This document shows, in pieces, positions 4,650-8,660 of a stretch of 8,660 bases of DNA. The notes under the pieces are model-generated. The model ran no database searches. It was not told where the DNA came from and was given only the letters and a program-made list of their open reading frames with translations. The stretch is taken from contig CACFEM010000033.1 of the NCBI GenBank assembly GCA_902565325.1, positions 1 through 8,660 on the forward strand. Reading direction: 5' to 3'. The stretch comes from an uncultured Pelagibacteraceae bacterium. Its GTDB lineage: Bacteria > Pseudomonadota > Alphaproteobacteria > Pelagibacterales > Pelagibacteraceae. The translations under genes were made by a program, and so were the position numbers. Position 1 is the first letter of the stretch; every line of letters begins with the position of its first letter.

Positions 4650-7424
4650 ATGGATAAAATTCAAAAAACAGATCATTTTTATTTGATTGATGGCTCTGGT
4701 TATATTTTTAGAGCTTATTATGCTTTGCCTCCATTGACTAGAAAAAGTGATGGACTTCCAACAGGTGCTGTAAGTGGTTTTTGTAGTATGTTATTTAAAT
4801 TATTAGAGGACTCAAAATCTGATCAAAACTTGCAAAAACCAACACATTTTGCAGTAATATTTGACTCAGCAAGAAAAACTTTCAGGAATGAAATTTATAG
4901 TGATTACAAAGCTAACAGGTCAGAGGCGCCTGATGATTTGGCTCCTCAATTTGAGTATATAAGAAAATCAGTACTAGCATTCAATTTACCATCGGTAGAT
5001 CTTCCTAATTATGAAGCAGATGATTTAATAGCTACATATGTTGATCAAATCCTTAAAAAAGGAGCAAAAGTTACAATTGTCTCATCAGATAAAGATTTAA
5101 TGCAGCTTTACAAAAAAGGGGTTCGAATTTTTGACCCCATGAAAAACAAATTTATAACTGACGATGATGTCTTAAAAAAATTTGGAGTAGATGCTTCAAA
5201 AGTTATTGATGTACAATCTTTAGCAGGAGATAGTAGTGATAATGTTCCTGGTGTTCCAGGGATAGGTGTTAAGACAGCCGCAGAACTAATTAACAAATAT
5301 GGTACTTTAGAAAATTTACTAAAATCTGCTCATGAGATTAAGCAAAATAAAAGAAGGGAAACATTAATAGAGAACAAGGATAAAGCATTAATAAGTAAAA
5401 AACTTGTAACACTAGATCACAACTCTCCTGTTGATAGGGAGTTAAGTGAATTTAAATTGCAAAATATAGATAAAGATAAATTATATAAATTTTTAAGAGA
5501 AATGGAATTTAATAGGTTGTTAAGCTCTGCAATTTCTGCTTATGGAGAACCTGAACTAGAAAGTAATAAGATTGAAACTCAAAATCTAGAAAAACAACAA
5601 ACGATAAATAACAAAAATTATTATTTAATTAATAGCTTAGATGAAATTGATAAATGGATAGAGGAGGCAGAAGAAGTTGGTGAAGTTGCTGTAGATACAG
5701 AAACCACTTCATTAGATCCTCATCAAGCAGATTTAGTGGGTATTTCTCTTTGTTCTAAAATTGGAAAAGCATGTTACATACCAGTTGGTCACAAGTCACC
5801 CAAGTGTCTTAAAAAAGATGCAGTAATTAAAAAATTAAAAAAAATATTAGAAGATCCTAGTATAAAAAAAATAGGTCAAAACATAAAATTTGATTTTATC
5901 GTATTTTATAAGTGTGGAATAACACTTTCATCAATGGAAGATACAATGTTGATGTCTTATGTCTTAGATGCTGGAAAAAATAGACATAATATGGATACTT
6001 TATCAGAAATTCATTTAGGGCATAAAACTATTTCTTTTAAAGATATGGTAGGAACAGGTAAGAAAGAAATTAATTTTAGTGAAGTAGAATTAGATAAAGC
6101 AAAAGATTACGCTGCTGAAGATGCTGATGTTACTTTTAGATTATACAAGAAATTTATCAAAAATTTAAAATCAGAGAAAATGATCAATATTTATGAAATT
6201 TTTGAAAAGCCATTAATTAAAATTCTTGCATTTATGGAAATAGAGGGGGTTGAAATTGATAGTAAGTTTTTAAAATCTCTTTCATCTAAATTTGAAAAAA
6301 AAATCCAAAAACTTGAAAAAGAAGTATTTAAAATTTCTAAAAAAGAGTTCAATATCGCATCCCCTAAGCAATTAGGTGAAATAATTTATAATGACTTGAA
6401 AATAGCTGGTTTAAAGAAAACTAAAAAAGGAAGTTTTGCAACAAGTGCAAGTGTTTTAGAGGATTTAGCTTTTAAAGGTCATGAGTTTCCAAAATTAATT
6501 TTAGACTGGAGACAAGTTTCAAAATTAAAAAATACTTATTCAGATGCTTTACCCGAACATTTAAACCCAAATACAAAAAGAGTTCATACTTCGTTTTTGC
6601 TGGCCGCTACAACGACCGGAAGACTAGCATCTAGTGATCCCAACTTACAAAATATACCAATTAAATCAGAAGATGGAAAAGATATAAGAAAAGCTTTTAA
6701 AGCAAAAAAAGATCACTTACTAATTTCTGCAGATTACAATCAAATTGAGATGAGAATTTTAGCAGATCTGGCAGATGTAAAGGAATTAAAAAAAGCTTTT
6801 AAAAATAAAGAAGATATCCACTCTTTAACAGCTAGCCAAATATTTAATATTGATATTAAAAAAGTTAATCAAGACCACAGACGAAAGGCTAAGGCTATTA
6901 ATTTTGGAATTATTTATGGAATTTCGCAATATGGATTAGCTAAACAAATAAATGTTTCTAATTACGAAGCTGAGGAATTTTTAAATTCATATTTTGCAAA
7001 GTTTCCAGAAATTAAGGTTTATATGGATAATACAATAAAATTTTGTAGGAAAAGCGGATATGTTAATAATATTTTTGGAAGAAGATCTCATTTTAATGGA
7101 ATTAATGACAAAAACTTTAATGTAAGAAATTTTCAAGAACGTGCCGCAATTAATGCTCCCATCCAAGGTTCTGCTTCTGAAGTAATGAGATTAGCTATGA
7201 TAAGACTAGATAAGAAATTATCAGAGGAAAAAAATTCTAATTCAAAAATGCTCTTGCAAATTCATGATGAATTAATTTTTGAAATTCCAAAAAAAGATGA
7301 AAAAGTAATGATTAAATTAATTGAGAAAGAAATGACCAGTGTAGCTCAGAGTGATTATCATTCTTTTTCAACTCCTTTAACAGTTGATATTAATGTTGGA
7401 GATAATTGGGGTATGTTACATTAA
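4650..7424 (+). CDS. polA: DNA polymerase I
   Basis: A 924-residue, three-domain family-A polymerase for Okazaki-fragment maturation and repair. Residues 1-300 are the 5' nuclease, with LIDGSGYIFRAYY near the start, YEADDLIATY, SSDKDLMQL and a helix-hairpin-helix stretch GDSSDNVPGVPGIG. A 3'-5' exonuclease follows with its acidic motifs intact: DTE (Asp349, Glu351), IGQNIKFD and YAAEDAD, so proofreading is expected. The polymerase domain carries TTTGRLASSDPNLQNIP, motif A SADYNQIEMR (Asp695), motif B RRKAKAINFGIIYG (Arg744, Lys748, Phe752, Tyr756) and motif C IHDELIFE (His872, Asp873). The frame extends 20 codons further up to a TTG at 4590, but that part is low-complexity Tyr/Ile and unlike the family, so the ATG at 4650 is chosen. 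No Shine-Dalgarno sequence is visible. It is divergent from bioY, and chvI follows after 50 nt on the same strand. Confidence 0.97.
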   Translation: MDKIQKTDHFYLIDGSGYIFRAYYALPPLTRKSDGLPTGAVSGFCSMLFKLLEDSKSDQNLQKPTHFAVIFDSARKTFRNEIYSDYKANRSEAPDDLAPQFEYIRKSVLAFNLPSVDLPNYEADDLIATYVDQILKKGAKVTIVSSDKDLMQLYKKGVRIFDPMKNKFITDDDVLKKFGVDASKVIDVQSLAGDSSDNVPGVPGIGVKTAAELINKYGTLENLLKSAHEIKQNKRRETLIENKDKALISKKLVTLDHNSPVDRELSEFKLQNIDKDKLYKFLREMEFNRLLSSAISAYGEPELESNKIETQNLEKQQTINNKNYYLINSLDEIDKWIEEAEEVGEVAVDTETTSLDPHQADLVGISLCSKIGKACYIPVGHKSPKCLKKDAVIKKLKKILEDPSIKKIGQNIKFDFIVFYKCGITLSSMEDTMLMSYVLDAGKNRHNMDTLSEIHLGHKTISFKDMVGTGKKEINFSEVELDKAKDYAAEDADVTFRLYKKFIKNLKSEKMINIYEIFEKPLIKILAFMEIEGVEIDSKFLKSLSSKFEKKIQKLEKEVFKISKKEFNIASPKQLGEIIYNDLKIAGLKKTKKGSFATSASVLEDLAFKGHEFPKLILDWRQVSKLKNTYSDALPEHLNPNTKRVHTSFLLAATTTGRLASSDPNLQNIPIKSEDGKDIRKAFKAKKDHLLISADYNQIEMRILADLADVKELKKAFKNKEDIHSLTASQIFNIDIKKVNQDHRRKAKAINFGIIYGISQYGLAKQINVSNYEAEEFLNSYFAKFPEIKVYMDNTIKFCRKSGYVNNIFGRRSHFNGINDKNFNVRNFQERAAINAPIQGSASEVMRLAMIRLDKKLSEEKNSNSKMLLQIHDELIFEIPKKDEKVMIKLIEKEMTSVAQSDYHSFSTPLTVDINVGDNWGMLH

Positions 7425-7434
7425 ATTTATAACA

Positions 7435-7463
7435 TTGCCCAAATTAGGACAATTTAGTATTTT
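7435..7463 (+). promoter_or_regulatory. Candidate promoter for chvI-chvG
   Basis: TTGCCC (7435-7440) and TATTTT (7458-7463) are each 4 of 6 to the sigma-70 boxes, with a 17-nt spacer. A start site 6-7 nt downstream would fall only about 5 nt before the chvI ATG at 7475, so the message could be nearly leaderless, which agrees with the lack of a Shine-Dalgarno sequence. The spacer contains a 5-bp inverted repeat, AAATT and AATTT separated by 5 nt (7441-7455), a possible operator. Readthrough from polA is the alternative. Confidence 0.3.
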
Positions 7464-7474
7464 TAAACTACTTT

Positions 7475-8182
7475 ATGCAAAAACAAACTATAGCTCTAAT
7501 TGATGACGATAGAAATATTTTAACAAGTTTAAGTATCGCATTAGAAAAAGAGGGTTTTAAAGTTCAAACATACATTGATGGTGAAAGCGCATTAATCGGT
7601 TTAACCAGAATGCCACCTGACTTAGCAGTTATAGATATAAAGATGCCTAAGATGGATGGAGAAGAATTACTTAAAAAACTTCGAAAAAAAACTTCCTTAC
7701 CAGTAATTTTTTTAACATCTAAAGATGATGAAATTGATGAGTTGTTAGGTTTAAAGCTGGGTGCGGATGATTTTGTAAAAAAATCAGGAGGTTTTTCAAT
7801 AAAAGTTTTGATTGAAAGAATTAGAGTGCAGTTAAGAAAAAAAGATTCAAATAATATTCTAGAGGAAAATAAAAGCCTGATATCTCATGGAAGATTAAAA
7901 TTAGATCCATCACAACTTGAGTGTGAATGGAATGGAAAACAGCTGCCTGATAAATTGACGACAACTGAGTTTTTAATCGTTAAAGAATTAGCAAAGAGGC
8001 CTGGTATAATTAAAGAAAGAGCTCAGCTTATGGATATAGCTTACAGAGAAGATACAGATATTGAGGATAGAACTATTGATAGTCACGTAAAACGAATTAG
8101 AAAAAAATTTAAAAAAGTAGATCCTGATTTTTCAGCTATTGAAACTAGGTATGGTAGTGGATATAGATGGAATGTTAGCTAA
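7475..8182 (+). CDS. chvI: ChvI-type OmpR-family response regulator
   Basis: A 235-residue two-domain regulator. The receiver (about 1-120) has the acidic cluster at Asp10-Asp12 in the ALIDDDRNILTS start that I recall from ChvI, phosphoacceptor Asp54 in VIDIKMPKMDG, Thr81 in FLTSKDDEIDELLGLKLGADDF and Lys103. The OmpR-type winged helix (about 136-235) contains TTTEFLIVKELAKRPG, DRTIDSHVKRIRKKF and the wing ETRYGSGYRW. In rhizobia and relatives ChvI with ChvG governs envelope, acid and growth-phase responses; the signal in this organism is unknown. Unusually, the lysine is followed by SGGFS instead of the cis-proline and phenylalanine (KPF) of most receivers, making the beta5-alpha5 loop about two residues longer than in Agrobacterium ChvI. 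The stop overlaps the chvG start (TAATG), so the pair is translationally coupled. Confidence 0.93.
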   Translation: MQKQTIALIDDDRNILTSLSIALEKEGFKVQTYIDGESALIGLTRMPPDLAVIDIKMPKMDGEELLKKLRKKTSLPVIFLTSKDDEIDELLGLKLGADDFVKKSGGFSIKVLIERIRVQLRKKDSNNILEENKSLISHGRLKLDPSQLECEWNGKQLPDKLTTTEFLIVKELAKRPGIIKERAQLMDIAYREDTDIEDRTIDSHVKRIRKKFKKVDPDFSAIETRYGSGYRWNVS

Positions 8183-8660
8183 TGTTTAGTAAATACTTAA
8201 AAACTCTTTCTATATTAAAGAAATTTTTATTTATAAATTTTGTAATTTTTACAATTATTGGACTATTTACATTCATATATCTAAATAATATTCAGCCAAG
8301 TTTAATAAAAAAAAAAATCTCAAAATCACACAAATATTATAAACAACACTATTGATAATATTTTAAGGCTAGATGTAAAATTCCAATCTGATGATATTAG
8401 AAGATTTTTATTTTCTACAAGGTTTATTTTTCAAAATTTAGATAGAGTAATATTTTTTGATGATCAACTTAACCTAATTGGAGACACTGATACTCTAGAT
8501 CTTGATCCAAGATCATTCTCTACAAGACTTGATAGAATTGAATTTGAAAGTTTAGATAATGAGGAAGTAGAAAAAACTATTGAGGAAAAAAATATAAAAA
8601 TTGATGAAAAAAAACATGTTTCATTTAAAGATATATTAAAAAATTATTCTAGTTCTGAAA
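8182..8660 (+). CDS. chvG: ChvG-type sensor histidine kinase, N-terminal part, with an apparent frameshift
   Basis: The ATG at 8182 overlaps the chvI stop. It opens a frame with a basic N terminus and one membrane helix (about residues 14-36, FLFINFVIFTIIGLFTFIYL), which then hits TGA at 8353-8355. Frame +2 relative to the window continues open from 8309 to the right edge and reads like the periplasmic part of a ChvG kinase, with NTIDNILRLDVKF, RVIFFDDQLNLIGDTDTL and DLDPRSFSTRLDRI. The two parts join if one A is removed from the 11-A tract at 8307-8317; the joint would read LIKKKSQNHTNIINNT. No ATG restart exists in the second frame before the window ends. The histidine-kinase core lies outside, so the kinase call rests on gene order behind chvI and on the periplasmic segment. 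The break may be a sequencing or assembly error, a variable homopolymer, or polymerase slippage. Confidence 0.8.
8307..8317 (+). repeat. A11 homopolymer at the chvG frame break
   Basis: Eleven consecutive A residues lie in the chvG reading frame just after the first membrane helix. It is the point where the ATG-led frame must lose one base (or gain two) to enter the long downstream frame. Shorter A/T runs (7 to 9) inside neighbouring genes do not break their frames. Confidence 0.9.

Noticed and set aside
5108..5296. 62-codon minus-strand open frame inside polA
   Set aside because: Antisense to the conserved 5'-nuclease helix-hairpin-helix region; no start signal or family resemblance.

Overview
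The window is very AT-rich, dense in genes and has almost no intergenic space. Four features point to a streamlined marine alphaproteobacterium, most likely SAR11 / Pelagibacterales: the low GC, genes that touch or overlap, a near-textbook alphaproteobacterial RegA/PrrA/ActR regulator, and a ChvI/ChvG-type two-component pair. The taxonomic call is inference from composition and protein families; I ran no database search.

Layout. (1) Positions 1-158, plus strand: the C-terminal end of a membrane protein, probably a VUT/YhhQ-type queuosine-precursor transporter. (2) Positions 155-3260, minus strand: a tight three-gene polyamine operon, transcribed in the order fold-III ornithine/lysine decarboxylase, deoxyhypusine-synthase-like enzyme (probably making homospermidine), agmatinase-type ureohydrolase. 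The genes are joined by a TAATG stop/start overlap and a 2-nt gap. (3) Positions 3428-3991, plus strand: a RegA/PrrA/ActR redox-type response regulator, divergent from the operon and without its kinase in the window. (4) Positions 3984-4535, minus strand: BioY biotin transporter S component, convergent with and overlapping regA by 8 nt. (5) Positions 4650-7424, plus strand: a full-length three-domain DNA polymerase I with proofreading motifs intact. (6) Positions 7475-8660, plus strand: ChvI response regulator followed, through another TAATG overlap, by the start of its ChvG sensor kinase. The kinase reading frame is broken at an 11-A tract and resumes in another frame.

How the genes fit together. 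The minus-strand operon would decarboxylate ornithine (or lysine) to a diamine, transfer an aminobutyl group to make a longer polyamine such as homospermidine, and hydrolyse a guanidino compound to feed the same pool. The two regulators belong to separate systems. polA and bioY look like unrelated housekeeping and vitamin-uptake genes.

I found no clear new multi-gene system. The observations most worth following are the polyamine operon logic (including an active-site substitution in the DHS-like enzyme), the A11 frameshift in chvG, and an altered beta5-alpha5 loop in ChvI. No RNA genes, CRISPR arrays, mobile elements or tRNAs were seen, and no gene-free stretch exceeds 300 bases.
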